DNA of 33,403 nt, from positions 1 to 33,403 of the forward strand of contig CAMWJV010000024.1 of assembly GCA_947174665.1 (NCBI GenBank), given 5' to 3'. Of the stretch, positions 1 through 8,179 are shown one piece after another. The number at the start of each line of letters is the position of its first letter. Position 1 is the first letter of the stretch. The translations under genes and the position numbers were made by a program. The stretch is from an uncultured Lachnospiraceae bacterium (GTDB lineage: Bacteria; Bacillota; Clostridia; Lachnospirales; Lachnospiraceae). The notes below the pieces were generated by a model. The model was given only the letters and a program-made list of their open reading frames with translations. It was not told the DNA's origin and did no database searches.

Positions 1-131
1 CTATGTATACCATTCCATCGGATGATTCCATTGAAGAATGCATTATCACAAAGCCGGTGGTGGAGAACGAGAGCGAGCCTGTTGTGATTCACAGGGGTGA
101 AGACAGAAAACGGCTGGAGAAAGCCATTTAG
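1..131 (+). CDS. clpX: ClpX C-terminal end (ATP-dependent Clp protease ATP-binding subunit), partial
   Basis: This is the 3' end of a gene cut by the left edge of the window. The frame starting at base 3 is open and stops at the TAG at 129-131, giving about 42 residues. They begin MYTIPSDDSIEECIITK and end in a basic tail, DRKRLEKAI. The IPS-D-x-IEEC-x-ITK pattern, followed by an EPVVIHR stretch, fits the C-terminus of ClpX, the AAA+ unfoldase that feeds ClpP. The position just upstream of engB agrees, because tig-clpP-clpX-(lon)-engB is a common order in Clostridia; lon would then be absent here. The catalytic domains lie outside the window, so the call rests on the tail and on synteny. The next gene starts 22 bases downstream. 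Confidence 0.7.
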   Translation, partial: MYTIPSDDSIEECIITKPVVENESEPVVIHRGEDRKRLEKAI

Positions 132-153
132 TGTGCGAAAGGATAACCCTGAT

Positions 154-759
154 ATGGTCATCAAAACGGTGAGTCTGGAGACTGTTTGCGGTATCACAAG
201 TAAGCTGCCGGACAATATTTACCCTGAGGTTGCCTTCGCAGGGAAAAGCAATGTGGGCAAGTCATCGCTGATCAATGCGCTGATGAACCGCAAGTCCCTG
301 GCCAGAACAAGCTCGCAGCCGGGAAAGACTCAGACGATCAACTATTATAATGTCAACGATGCCCTGTATTTTGTGGATTTGCCGGGATATGGATTTGCCC
401 GGGTAAGCGAGAGTGTAAAGGCACAGTGGGGCAAAATGGTGGAGCGGTATCTGAAAAAGTCGAAACAGCTGAGAGCAGTTTTTCTGCTGATCGATATCCG
501 TCATGCTCCGTCGGAGAATGACAGGATAATGTACGATTGGATATGCGCAAACGGCTATCAGCCTATCCTGATTGCTACAAAGCTGGATAAGATTAAAAAG
601 AGCCAGATCCAGAAGCAGCGGCAGTTGATTCTGAATACACTGGAAGCGAAGAAGGGAACCGTTTTAATCCCCTTTTCCGCGGAGACGAAACAGGGCAGGG
701 AGGAAATCTATGAAACCCTGGACGGCATCATAGAACAGCTTCCGGGAGGGGAATCATGA
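154..759 (+). CDS. engB: EngB/YsxC/YihA ribosome-biogenesis GTPase
   Basis: EngB is a TRAFAC-class GTPase needed for assembly of the large ribosomal subunit. With the ATG at 154 the protein has 201 residues, normal for the family. GTPase motifs are in order: G1 GKSNVGKS at residues 30-37, G3 DLPG at 75-78 (within DLPGYG), G4 TKLDK at 142-146, and a G5-like SAET near the C-terminus. An in-frame ATG at 97 also exists, but it lies inside clpX and would add 19 residues unlike the family; an AAAGGAT element sits upstream of 154. The stop codon overlaps the start of the next gene (ATGA, 756-759), which implies translational coupling. A housekeeping gene with nothing unusual. Confidence 0.95.
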   Translation: MVIKTVSLETVCGITSKLPDNIYPEVAFAGKSNVGKSSLINALMNRKSLARTSSQPGKTQTINYYNVNDALYFVDLPGYGFARVSESVKAQWGKMVERYLKKSKQLRAVFLLIDIRHAPSENDRIMYDWICANGYQPILIATKLDKIKKSQIQKQRQLILNTLEAKKGTVLIPFSAETKQGREEIYETLDGIIEQLPGGES

Positions 760-2006
760 GAAAGTACAGTAAAGCACTGGTAAACCTTGCAATAGCTGTT
801 GCATTGTTTTTTGCAGTCGTTATGCTATTACCCAGAGTGTTGATCTTTTTTCTGCCTTTCGTGATAGGCTGGGTGATAGCGCTGATCGCCAGTCCTTTGG
901 TGCGTTTCTTTGAAGAGAAGGTCAAGATTAAGCGGAAGGCGGGCAGTGCTTTTGTTATTATCGTGATAATCGGGCTGGTGGTACTGCTGCTTTATTTTAT
1001 TATAGCACAGTTGGCAGAGCAGGTTGTCGGATTGCTGGAAGCTTTGCCGGATATGTGGGCCGGCATGGAAAAAGACCTGGAAAATATGGGACAGACGTTG
1101 AGTACGCTTCTGGAGAAGCTGCCGGGGGAACCACGCCTGAAGGTAGAAGACCTTGTGGAACAGATTGAAATTGTTCTGGGAGAGTTTGTCGGGAAAATCG
1201 GTTCGCCCACCATAGCTGCTGCAGGCAATTTCGCAAAACAACTTCCCTCCTTTTTTATAGGGATGATCATGGCGCTTTTATCCGCTTACTTTTTTGTGGC
1301 GGAGCGGGGGCAGATCAACGAATGGTTCAGAACTCATACGCCTGCCTCCATACAGATGCGATACCGGACGATTCAAAGCAGCCTGGTACACTCTGTGGGC
1401 GGGTACTTTAAAGCTCAGCTGAAGATTGAGATATGGATGTATCTGCTCTTGCTCATAGGTCTTGGATTACTGAGGGTCAACTATTTTGCACTGATTGCGC
1501 TGGGGATTGCTTTTTTGGATTTTCTTCCTTTTCTGGGAACGGGGACGGTACTGATTCCCTGGGCTGTTATTCAGATATTGACCGCGGATTACAAGATGGC
1601 GGTATGGCTCCTGATCATCTGGGGCGGCGGACAGTTGGCGAGACAGCTGATCCAGCCTAAGATTGTGGGGGATTCCATGGGTGTACCGGCGCTTCCTACA
1701 CTGTTTTTACTTTTTATCGGATACAAGGTCGGCGGTGTCATCGGTATGATCGTTGCGGTTCCTGTGGGGCTTCTGCTCTATTCTCTGTATCAGGAGGGCG
1801 CATTTGAGACCACAAAAAACAGTGTCATGATATTGACGGCGGGAATCAATCGGTTCAGGCGTCTGGGCAAGGAAGACATGTTTGAAGTAGACGAGATGAA
1901 CCTGCGGAATGAGGAAGCCGCTCAGCTGCTGACAAAGCAGCGTCTGGAGGCGGAGCGGGAAAAGCAGGCAAGGCAGGAAGAAAAGAAAAAAAGGAAAAAA
2001 AAATAA
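756..2006 (+). CDS. AI-2E family transporter (YtvI/PerM-like membrane protein)
   Basis: This 416-residue polytopic membrane protein belongs to the AI-2E exporter/PerM superfamily, whose members have been linked to signal, ion or osmolyte efflux; the substrate here cannot be told. Two hydrophobic segments lie in the first 90 residues. A soluble, charged region (about 90-150) follows, then a second block of membrane helices (about 160-350) with the family-like stretches FLPFLGTG, QPKIVGDSMG and a glycine-rich GVIGMIVAVPVG. The last 50 residues are highly charged and end in a polylysine tract, probably a cytoplasmic tail. The start overlaps the engB stop and is preceded by GGGAGGGG. A terminator follows at 2049. 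Family assignment is confident; function is not. Confidence 0.85.
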   Translation: MRKYSKALVNLAIAVALFFAVVMLLPRVLIFFLPFVIGWVIALIASPLVRFFEEKVKIKRKAGSAFVIIVIIGLVVLLLYFIIAQLAEQVVGLLEALPDMWAGMEKDLENMGQTLSTLLEKLPGEPRLKVEDLVEQIEIVLGEFVGKIGSPTIAAAGNFAKQLPSFFIGMIMALLSAYFFVAERGQINEWFRTHTPASIQMRYRTIQSSLVHSVGGYFKAQLKIEIWMYLLLLIGLGLLRVNYFALIALGIAFLDFLPFLGTGTVLIPWAVIQILTADYKMAVWLLIIWGGGQLARQLIQPKIVGDSMGVPALPTLFLLFIGYKVGGVIGMIVAVPVGLLLYSLYQEGAFETTKNSVMILTAGINRFRRLGKEDMFEVDEMNLRNEEAAQLLTKQRLEAEREKQARQEEKKKRKKK

Positions 2007-2048
2007 AAATGTGAAACTTTTAACCAAATAAATAGTCTATTATAATGT

Positions 2049-2077
2049 AGAGAGTGTGAAAACACTCTCTTTTTGTT
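2049..2077 (+). terminator. Rho-independent terminator after the AI-2E transporter gene
   Basis: A perfect 9-bp stem (AGAGAGTGT at 2049-2057 with ACACTCTCT at 2062-2070), a GAAA tetraloop and a following run of five T. It ends the clpX-engB-permease transcript. Confidence 0.88.
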
Positions 2078-2101
2078 GCAACTTTGATACAAGTGTATAG
2101 T
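2073..2101 (+). promoter_or_regulatory. Possible sigma-A promoter for the OmpR-type regulator
   Basis: TTGTTG at 2073-2078 and TATAGT at 2096-2101 are separated by 17 bases, leaving a leader of roughly 110 bases before the gene at 2220. The -35 match is modest and overlaps the T-tract of the preceding terminator. A second AT-rich patch at 2184-2194 could hold an alternative -10. Tentative. Confidence 0.3.
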
Positions 2102-2219
2102 ACAATGGCCTTGTTCAGGGCGGATAGTGCCCAAGCGAGAAAAATTTTTTAAAACAGGGAATAATTTCGAGTCAATTCTGACATATATCATATAGAGTGC
2201 GTGACGGAGGAGGAAAACC

Positions 2220-2915
2220 ATGAGGAAAGTATTAGTGTACAACAATCAGACGGGAATTGCGGAAAAAATGGCGCCTTTGTTTGCAGGCGAGGGACTTCAG
2301 ATGGCTACGGCAGCCGATACTGAGGAGCTGCAAATGCTTTTGAGGGATAAAGAGATTCTGCTGATGCTGGTGGATGTGGAGCTTGGCTGCAAAGGCTGGG
2401 ATAAGGGAATCGAGCTGATCGCAGGACTGCGGCAGGCCAGCAGCATTCCCCTGATCGTGGTTTCCAGGCAGTCCCAGGAGACGGCGAAGATTATGGCGCT
2501 GGAGGCAGGGGCGGATGACTATGTGGTTGCGGACTGCAATCCTCTGGAGCTTTTGGCCAGGGTAAAATCCCAGATACGCAGATATGTCCAGCTGATCAAT
2601 ATGTGCGTCAATATTGACCGCATCTACAAGGTGGACGGTCTGGTGATTGACGATATACAGCGCAAGGTTACGGTGGAAGGCAGGAGCGTAAGACTGACCC
2701 CCATAGAATATAAGATTTTAAGACTGCTGGTGCAGCAGAGGGGGCGCGTATTCTCCAACAGCCAGATTTATGAGAGCATTTGGAACATGCAGGCCATAGG
2801 AGCGGAAAACACGATTGCGGTGCATATCCGCCACATCCGTGAGAAAATCGAAGCCAACCCCAGAGAACCAAGATACCTGAAGGTGGTGTGGGGAAACGGT
2901 TATAAGGTTGGCTGA
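2220..2915 (+). CDS. OmpR/PhoB-family response regulator with degenerate receiver
   Basis: A 231-residue two-domain regulator: receiver (about 1-120) and winged-helix DNA-binding domain (about 135-231, with RLTPIEYKILRLL and the C-terminal GNGYKVG of the OmpR/VanR group). The receiver keeps the phosphoacceptor position, D52, and a hydroxyl residue at S82. The acidic pair that binds magnesium, normally near residues 8-9, is NN, and the invariant lysine before the KP-type proline is N107 (CNPLE). Phosphorylation is therefore doubtful, and it may act as a pseudo-receiver or respond to another signal. No histidine kinase is adjacent; the gene stands alone between two terminators. The ATG is preceded by GGAGGAGG. 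Confidence 0.9.
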   Translation: MRKVLVYNNQTGIAEKMAPLFAGEGLQMATAADTEELQMLLRDKEILLMLVDVELGCKGWDKGIELIAGLRQASSIPLIVVSRQSQETAKIMALEAGADDYVVADCNPLELLARVKSQIRRYVQLINMCVNIDRIYKVDGLVIDDIQRKVTVEGRSVRLTPIEYKILRLLVQQRGRVFSNSQIYESIWNMQAIGAENTIAVHIRHIREKIEANPREPRYLKVVWGNGYKVG

Positions 2916-2952
2916 TAAAGTGCACAGACGACACATTGAGAAAGAGAAAACA

Positions 2953-2987
2953 GGCCCGGGGGTATACTCATCCCCGGGCCCGTTTTG
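2953..2987 (+). terminator. Rho-independent terminator after the OmpR-type regulator
   Basis: GC-rich 9-bp perfect stem (GGCCCGGGG at 2953-2961 with CCCCGGGCC at 2972-2980), a 10-base loop, then CGTTTT. Confidence 0.85.
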
Positions 2988-3039
2988 GTGCGGGCAGCAG
3001 TTCAGCACAATATTTGTCTCTAAAGTGCGCAGAAACAGA

Positions 3040-3068
3040 TTGACAAAATGCCTGATATACACTATTGT
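3040..3068 (+). promoter_or_regulatory. Sigma-A type promoter for the traX-family gene
   Basis: Consensus -35 TTGACA at 3040-3045, a 17-base spacer, and -10 TATTGT at 3063-3068. Transcription would start near 3075, about 57 bases before the ATG at 3132. Confidence 0.65.
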
Positions 3069-3131
3069 ATTAAAAGAATAATACAGGATTGATTAATACG
3101 AGAATTTAGTCAGGAAAGGCAGGAATAAAAA

Positions 3132-4196
3132 ATGGACAATGCACAATTGAACGCATCGGCATATCAGCCGCCTGCGCAGATACAGAAAAAGAAGGGGATT
3201 ACAGGAAGTACCGTCAAGATCATTGCGGTGGTGACAATGCTGATCGATCATGTGGCGGCAGCTCTTTTGACCAGAATAGTAATATCCAGAGGTTTTTTTT
3301 ATGCAATGGGGAGTGAGCAGAGTCTTATTGAGTGGATGAAGGTCAACGGATTGCTGTATATTGTTACACAGCTTATGAGGCTCATAGGACGGCTGGGCTT
3401 TCCCATTTTCTGCTTCCTTCTGGTGGAAGGCTTTCAGAAGACGAGGAATGTAAAAAAATATGCCCTTCGGTTGGGGCTGTTTGCACTGATTTCGGAGATA
3501 CCCTTTAATCTGGCATTCAGCGGCAGGGTGTGGAATCCCTGGTATCAGAATGTATATTTCACACTGCTGATCGGTATTCTGGCACTGTGGGCCTTTGATA
3601 CCATCGCAAAGCTCGACCCGGCAAAATGGCTGCAGGTGTTTCTGACCATAGGGGGTATATTGCTTCTGCCGCCCCGTGCAGCGCTGGTAGTCTATAACAT
3701 TGTCACAGGTGTTATAAATTTTCTGGCGGGCTTTTTAGGCATGGGTGTGAGAGTGTACGGGCGGAATCTGCCGCTGCTTGGAGGCATTTATATAGTATGT
3801 TTAGCTGTAATGCTGGCAGTTTGGGGGATTTACAGACATAAAAAGGAATTTGACAAAGCATGGAGGATGTGCGGCGACATGGCGTTTCTTGCTGTGGCCA
3901 TGGTAGCGGCGGACCTGTTGAAGACGGACTATTCCGGCATGGGTGTGCTGACGATCGCGGTGATGTATGCCCTGCGGAAAAATAAAGTGGGGGCCATGGC
4001 AGGCGGCTGTGTCACGCTGACGGTCGCGAGTCTCAGTGAGATAACGGCGTTCTCTGCTATGCTTCCCATTGCTTTTTATAACGGAGAACGGGGCCTGAAG
4101 ATGAAATATTTCTTCTATATTTTTTACCCTGCGCATCTTCTGATCATCTGGCTTATCTGCTGGGCTATGGGTATAGGTTGGATATCGGCAATATAG
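3132..4196 (+). CDS. TraX family membrane protein (putative acyltransferase)
   Basis: A 354-residue integral membrane protein. After a 20-residue polar N-terminus, the stretch TVKIIAVVTMLIDHVAAAL matches the start of the TraX family. That family is named after the F-plasmid protein that N-acetylates pilin and is related to membrane-bound acyltransferases. At least eight further hydrophobic segments follow, including GRLGFPIFCFLLVEGF and a C-terminal FYIFYPAHLLIIWLI, also typical. Chromosomal TraX homologues are common in gut Clostridia and there is no conjugation gene nearby, so a role in acylating a surface polymer or peptide is more likely than in a pilus; this is inference. It has its own promoter. 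The stop codon is the first part of a repeat module (TAGTGTGAGAAGA) also present at 6586. Confidence 0.82.
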   Translation: MDNAQLNASAYQPPAQIQKKKGITGSTVKIIAVVTMLIDHVAAALLTRIVISRGFFYAMGSEQSLIEWMKVNGLLYIVTQLMRLIGRLGFPIFCFLLVEGFQKTRNVKKYALRLGLFALISEIPFNLAFSGRVWNPWYQNVYFTLLIGILALWAFDTIAKLDPAKWLQVFLTIGGILLLPPRAALVVYNIVTGVINFLAGFLGMGVRVYGRNLPLLGGIYIVCLAVMLAVWGIYRHKKEFDKAWRMCGDMAFLAVAMVAADLLKTDYSGMGVLTIAVMYALRKNKVGAMAGGCVTLTVASLSEITAFSAMLPIAFYNGERGLKMKYFFYIFYPAHLLIIWLICWAMGIGWISAI

Positions 4197-4223
4197 TGTG
4201 AGAAGACACTAAGCTTAAAAGGA
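4194..4223. repeat. Short palindromic repeat module at the end of the traX-family gene
   Basis: TAGTGTGAGAAGA (4194-4206) is repeated exactly at 6586-6598. CACTAAGCTTAAAAGGA (4207-4223) recurs with one change at 14018-14034. The first part also forms a small stem, AGTGT/ACACT (4195-4199 with 4206-4210). Both copies of the first module begin with a gene's TAG stop codon. Confidence 0.6.
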
Positions 4224-4239
4224 CGGAGAGGAGAAGAAC

Positions 4240-5013
4240 ATGTTAGAGGTTGCAAATTTATCAAAAAAATACGGAAAGACGCTGGCGGTGGACGATGTGG
4301 GCTTTACGGTGCCGGACGGGCGCGTGGGCATTCTGCTGGGGCCCAACGGCGCGGGGAAATCCACGGTTATCAAGAGTATTGCGGGGCTTTTGCGATACAA
4401 GGGAAGCATTCGTATTCAGGGGATAGACTCCAGGGAGACGGAGGCAAAAAAATGCTTTGCCTATGTGCCGGAGATTCCCAATATGTACGAAGCGCTGACC
4501 GTGCGGGAACATATTGAGTTTATCACCAGAGCTTACGGGGTGGAGGTTTCGGAGGAGGAAATCGGACAGCTGTTTGAAAAGTTTGAGCTGGATGACAAGC
4601 AGGATAAGCTTGGAAATGAGCTATCCAAAGGGATGATGCAGAAGGTCAGCATCTGCTGTGCGCTGATCATCAAGCCCAGGGTCATTCTGCTGGATGAACC
4701 GATGGTAGGTCTTGATCCGGCGGCCATCAAGGAACTGAAGGCGGTTATACTGGAACTTCGGGACAGCGGCTGTACAGTTCTCATCAGCACTCATATGCTG
4801 GAGATGGTGAAGGAACTGTGGGATGTAACTTTTGTGATGGATAAGGGGCATATCCTGGGAACCTATGTGAAGGAAGACCTTGCCAATGAGGATCTGGAGG
4901 AGCTGTTCTTTAAAGTGACGGGTCAGGCGGAGAAGAACGAGAGAGGAGAACACTCTCAGGAAATCATTCCGGATCATTCAGAAAATGCGGATGGCAAGGA
5001 GGACGGGAGGTAG
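4240..5013 (+). CDS. ABC transporter ATP-binding protein (ABC-2 type exporter)
   Basis: A 257-residue nucleotide-binding subunit that powers the permease encoded 3 bases downstream. Visible motifs: Walker A GPNGAGKST at residues 34-42, signature LSKGMMQK near residue 128, Walker B VILLDEP near 149-155, and switch histidine in ISTHML. The arrangement is that of drug/peptide exporter or YtrB/CcmA-like ATPases rather than importers. The last 25 residues are acidic and variable. The gene has a GGAGAGGAG ribosome-binding site and is the first of a four-gene run (ATPase, permease, LytTR regulator, GHKL kinase) that probably works as one unit; the substrate is unknown. Confidence 0.92.
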   Translation: MLEVANLSKKYGKTLAVDDVGFTVPDGRVGILLGPNGAGKSTVIKSIAGLLRYKGSIRIQGIDSRETEAKKCFAYVPEIPNMYEALTVREHIEFITRAYGVEVSEEEIGQLFEKFELDDKQDKLGNELSKGMMQKVSICCALIIKPRVILLDEPMVGLDPAAIKELKAVILELRDSGCTVLISTHMLEMVKELWDVTFVMDKGHILGTYVKEDLANEDLEELFFKVTGQAEKNERGEHSQEIIPDHSENADGKEDGR

Positions 5014-5016
5014 ATT

Positions 5017-6588
5017 ATGGGAGCAGTCGGATATCTTTACCGGCGGACTATGACAAATTGGATCAAAAAGTCCCTGCATAAGCCGGTTACCTATTTTTAT
5101 ATTGTATTTTTTTTGATTTATCTGTCTGCTGTGCCCTTTTCTCTGAGAGTCATGGCGGAACAATTCGGAATCAACTCTCCTGATGGCATGGTGCTGGTGC
5201 TGACGTTTTTGGCCTTTTGGGTGATCCCGGGTAATCTGGTGGCTTATGCAAAGCGTAAGGGGCTGGTGTACAGGAACAGCGACGTACACTTTCTGTTTCC
5301 TTCGCCTGTCAGTCCCAAGAGAGTTTTGCTCTACGCACACATAAGAACTCTGTTCATGCAGGTGCTGCTCAATCTGTTTGCGGCCGCATGCGGTATCATT
5401 ATATTTCGGGTGCCAACATGGAGACTGGTGCTGTACGTCCTCTTTTCACTGGTGGTGGAGAATGTGACGGAGGGCTGTATCATGCTTCTGCTTTATGGCT
5501 CGGAGCGCCTTGGTGAAAATCAGCGGAAATGGATTGTCAGGGCGGCTTACGGACTGATCGGAGTGCTGGTGATCATTGGGGTTTACTATTATCTAACTCA
5601 GGGACTGAGCACAGCAGCGCTGGGTAATTTCCTGAACAGCGATGCCGTAAAAATGGTGCCGATCGTAGGCTGGTACATTTCGGTGATCCACCTGCTGTTC
5701 GGCGGGGCGAGTACCATGAACATCGTGGGAGCCCTTCTCTATATCTGCCTGCTGGCAGCAGTGGTGTTCGGGGCGGCCCGGATGAAATGTACAGGAGCCT
5801 TTTATGAGGATGCAGCCAAGTTCGCGGAAGATTATGAGGAAGTGCTGGAGAACCAGAGGCAGGGCGGTGCCAGAATGCGGATTGGCAAGAAAAAGAAGTT
5901 TGGCCGTGCCAGTGTTAATTGGAAGGGAACGGGGGCGAGAGCACTTTTTTACAGGCAGCTGCTGGAGTACAAGAAGAGTAAGTTTTTTATTTTTGATGTC
6001 AGCACGTTGTTTTCCCTGGGTGCGGGAATTGTAATTCCGTGGCTGTATGTCAGGGAGGGCGGCTTTGGTTACGTTGAACCTTATATAATTCCGGCGGTAT
6101 CGGCATACCTTACTTTTATTTTTACCACACTGAACGGAAAATGGGCCAAGGAGTTGAAATCTCCCTACACTTATCTGATTCCGGATTCCGCCTTTGCAAA
6201 GCTGCTGAATGCCACGGGGATTCAGCTGATTCAATGCCTGATAAACGGGGTGCTGATCACGGTGCCGGGAGCGATTGTCATGGGAATGTCTCCTGTGACG
6301 GCGGTGCTCTGTGTGGCAGCCTGCGCGGTGCTGGGCTCCAACAAGCTGTATGCCCTGGCGGTGGCTGAGATCGCGGTGGGAGGAATCCTGGGAACAGTGG
6401 GAAAGCAGCTGTTTCAAATGTTTATCCAGGGATTTGTCATCATGGGGGCGGTGCTGGGAGCAGTGTTAGGTTTCATGGCAGGTGGTGTGATGCTGGCTTA
6501 CTGCATAATGGATGTAATATTGATTTTGCTTACTCTGGCGTTCATGGTGATTGCGGCGCTGAACTTTTATAAGATGGAGACGGCTTAG
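5017..6588 (+). CDS. Large ABC exporter permease (putative ABC exporter family)
   Basis: A 523-residue membrane protein directly after the ATPase. Hydrophobic segments occur near residues 25-45, 58-78, 110-130, 140-155 and 170-195. More follow at about 215-265 (WYISVIHLLFGG onward) and in a C-terminal set (about 330-515). A basic, soluble loop lies between (about 270-310, with GKKKKFGR). This two-block layout with a central charged loop fits the putative ABC exporter permeases of Firmicutes better than short ABC-2 permeases. It probably exports a peptide, lipid or antimicrobial; no substrate gene is evident. The ATG follows GGGAGGT. The gene ends at the repeat module TAGTGTGAGAAGA. Confidence 0.8.
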   Translation: MGAVGYLYRRTMTNWIKKSLHKPVTYFYIVFFLIYLSAVPFSLRVMAEQFGINSPDGMVLVLTFLAFWVIPGNLVAYAKRKGLVYRNSDVHFLFPSPVSPKRVLLYAHIRTLFMQVLLNLFAAACGIIIFRVPTWRLVLYVLFSLVVENVTEGCIMLLLYGSERLGENQRKWIVRAAYGLIGVLVIIGVYYYLTQGLSTAALGNFLNSDAVKMVPIVGWYISVIHLLFGGASTMNIVGALLYICLLAAVVFGAARMKCTGAFYEDAAKFAEDYEEVLENQRQGGARMRIGKKKKFGRASVNWKGTGARALFYRQLLEYKKSKFFIFDVSTLFSLGAGIVIPWLYVREGGFGYVEPYIIPAVSAYLTFIFTTLNGKWAKELKSPYTYLIPDSAFAKLLNATGIQLIQCLINGVLITVPGAIVMGMSPVTAVLCVAACAVLGSNKLYALAVAEIAVGGILGTVGKQLFQMFIQGFVIMGAVLGAVLGFMAGGVMLAYCIMDVILILLTLAFMVIAALNFYKMETA

Positions 6589-6636
6589 TGTGAGAAGAAG
6601 TTCGCAGACTTTTCTCACAAGCCAACTTGTTGGCTT
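6586..6636. repeat. Two adjacent hairpins between the permease and LytTR genes
   Basis: The first hairpin pairs TGTGAGAA (6589-6596) with TTCTCACA (6612-6619). The second pairs AAGCCAA (6619-6625) with TTGGCTT (6630-6636). The first 13 bases equal those at 4194-4206. There is no T-tract, so these are more likely repeats or RNA-processing or stability elements than terminators. Confidence 0.6.
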
Positions 6637-6689
6637 TGGGATTTTAAGTCGCCGAAGGCGGGATGACGAAAGGGGCTGCCTGGAGGAAT

Positions 6690-7391
6690 ATGAAGTATAG
6701 GGTTGCAATTTGTGATGATGACGAAGAGCAGAGAGAATATCTGACGGGAATTGTGGGAGCCTGGGCCGGGAAAAATCACTGCCTGGCCGAGGTGAGGCAG
6801 TATCCGGAGGCGAAGTCTTTTCTCTTCGAATATGGGGAGAAGAAGGATTTTGACATTCTGCTTCTGGATGTGGAGATGCCTGGCATGAGCGGGACTGCTC
6901 TGGCAAAGGAGGTCCGCAGAGACAACAAGGCGGTACAGATCGTTTTTATCACCGGTTTTTATGAGTATTTCAGCGATGGTTTTGATGTTTCTGCACTGCA
7001 CTATCTGATAAAGCCGGTGGGGCCGGAAAAGCTGTTTCCCGTCCTTGACAAGGCGGTTGAAAACTTAAACTGCCACCAGCGTTCTGTTCTGGTTTCTACA
7101 TCTGAGGCGGAGGTAAAGATTCCGCTGGCGGATATATTATATGTGGAGGCGGAAAATGTATATGTGGCAGTTCACACCTTGCGGGGATGTTATAGAACCC
7201 GGTGTTCTCTTGCCAAATTTTCAGAACAGCTGGACGAAACCTTCCTTAAGGTACACCGTTCTTTTGTGGTGGGACTGAAGGATATCGTGAAAATCACAAG
7301 AACACAGATTACCATGTCGAACGGGGACACTGTGCCTATCAGCAGGGGAATGTATGACGGGGTTCATGCCGCACTGGTTAAATATCTGTAG
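6690..7391 (+). CDS. LytTR-family response regulator
   Basis: A 233-residue regulator of the AgrA/VirR/LytR type. The receiver (1-120) has the acidic pair D9-D10, phosphoacceptor D60 (LLLDVEMPG), a hydroxyl residue in FITGF, and the lysine of LIKPVG, so it looks fully functional. The LytTR DNA-binding domain covers about 135-233 (ILYVEAENVYVAVH, FLKVHRSFVVGL and the C-terminal VPISRGMYDGV). I chose the ATG at 6690, preceded by GGAGG (only 3 bases away), over an in-frame ATG at 6663 that adds nine residues before the usual start of the receiver fold. The partner kinase follows 14 bases downstream. Likely targets are the exporter genes next to it. Confidence 0.93.
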   Translation: MKYRVAICDDDEEQREYLTGIVGAWAGKNHCLAEVRQYPEAKSFLFEYGEKKDFDILLLDVEMPGMSGTALAKEVRRDNKAVQIVFITGFYEYFSDGFDVSALHYLIKPVGPEKLFPVLDKAVENLNCHQRSVLVSTSEAEVKIPLADILYVEAENVYVAVHTLRGCYRTRCSLAKFSEQLDETFLKVHRSFVVGLKDIVKITRTQITMSNGDTVPISRGMYDGVHAALVKYL

Positions 7392-7405
7392 GGAGTGGGA
7401 AGACA

Positions 7406-8059
7406 ATGCTTTTTGACAGACTGGTAAAAAAAAGAGTAGCCTCCTTTGAAAATGAGATACTTCAGAGGTACTATGCCGAAGTGGAAAATATGTATACGAA
7501 AATGCGGGGGTGGAGGCATGATTACAGACACCACATTCAGGCCATGAAGGTACACGCGGCAAACGGCGAGCTGGCATCCATCGTCAGCTATCTGGACATG
7601 CTGGATGAGGATCTGACTAACGTGGAGACGGTTGTCAAGACAGGCAACCGTATGGCGGATGCTATCTTAAACAGCAAGCTTTCTCTTGCTGCGGAGAGGG
7701 AGATAACGGTCAGGACCGACACCAATATTCCTGTGGCCCTGTCCATGTCCGAGCTGGACTTGTGCATTGTTATCGGCAATCTGATGGACAATGCCATGGA
7801 GGCTTGTATGGAGCTCCCTGCGGAGAAACGGCTGATAAGGCTTTACATGGAGATGAAAGGAAATTATCTGTACCTTGCCCTGACGAATACGGCAGGCGGC
7901 AGTAAAAAGCAGAGTTTAAAGACCACCAAGGGAAGCGGGCACGGACTAGGACTTTCACGGGTGGATGCCATTGTAAAAAAGTATGGTGGGTATGTGACAA
8001 GGGCATCCGAGGACGAAGCGTTTTCCACGGAGGTCCTGCTGCCACAGGCAGCAAAGTAG
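7406..8059 (+). CDS. GHKL-domain histidine kinase lacking a sensor/membrane domain
   Basis: A 217-residue protein holding only the kinase core of the AgrC/SpoB-like GHKL family. The dimerisation helix includes the phosphoaccepting histidine in RHDYRHH (around residues 37-43; H38 fits the usual position). The ATPase domain has the N box NLMDNAMEAC near 125-135 and the G box GHGLGLSRV near 188-196. Related kinases usually carry five to seven membrane helices before this core. Here there is no hydrophobic segment and only 14 bases between the upstream stop and this ATG, so nothing upstream can be its missing part. It may sense a cytoplasmic signal or take input from the adjacent exporter. A terminator follows at 8099. 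Confidence 0.9.
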   Translation: MLFDRLVKKRVASFENEILQRYYAEVENMYTKMRGWRHDYRHHIQAMKVHAANGELASIVSYLDMLDEDLTNVETVVKTGNRMADAILNSKLSLAAEREITVRTDTNIPVALSMSELDLCIVIGNLMDNAMEACMELPAEKRLIRLYMEMKGNYLYLALTNTAGGSKKQSLKTTKGSGHGLGLSRVDAIVKKYGGYVTRASEDEAFSTEVLLPQAAK

Positions 8060-8098
8060 CACATAAATTTATGAGACATGATATGTCCCATGCAGAGA

Positions 8099-8134
8099 AA
8101 CAGGGCATTGCTCGCTTTATGTCCTGTTTTTTTT
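8099..8134 (+). terminator. Rho-independent terminator after the LytTR/GHKL genes
   Basis: A 10-bp stem with one G-T wobble (AACAGGGCAT at 8099-8108 with ATGTCCTGTT at 8119-8128), followed by a long T run reaching 8134. Confidence 0.88.
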
Positions 8135-8179
8135 CAGTGTATTAATTGTAAGATGTCAGAGAAAGGAGGATAGATAGCA

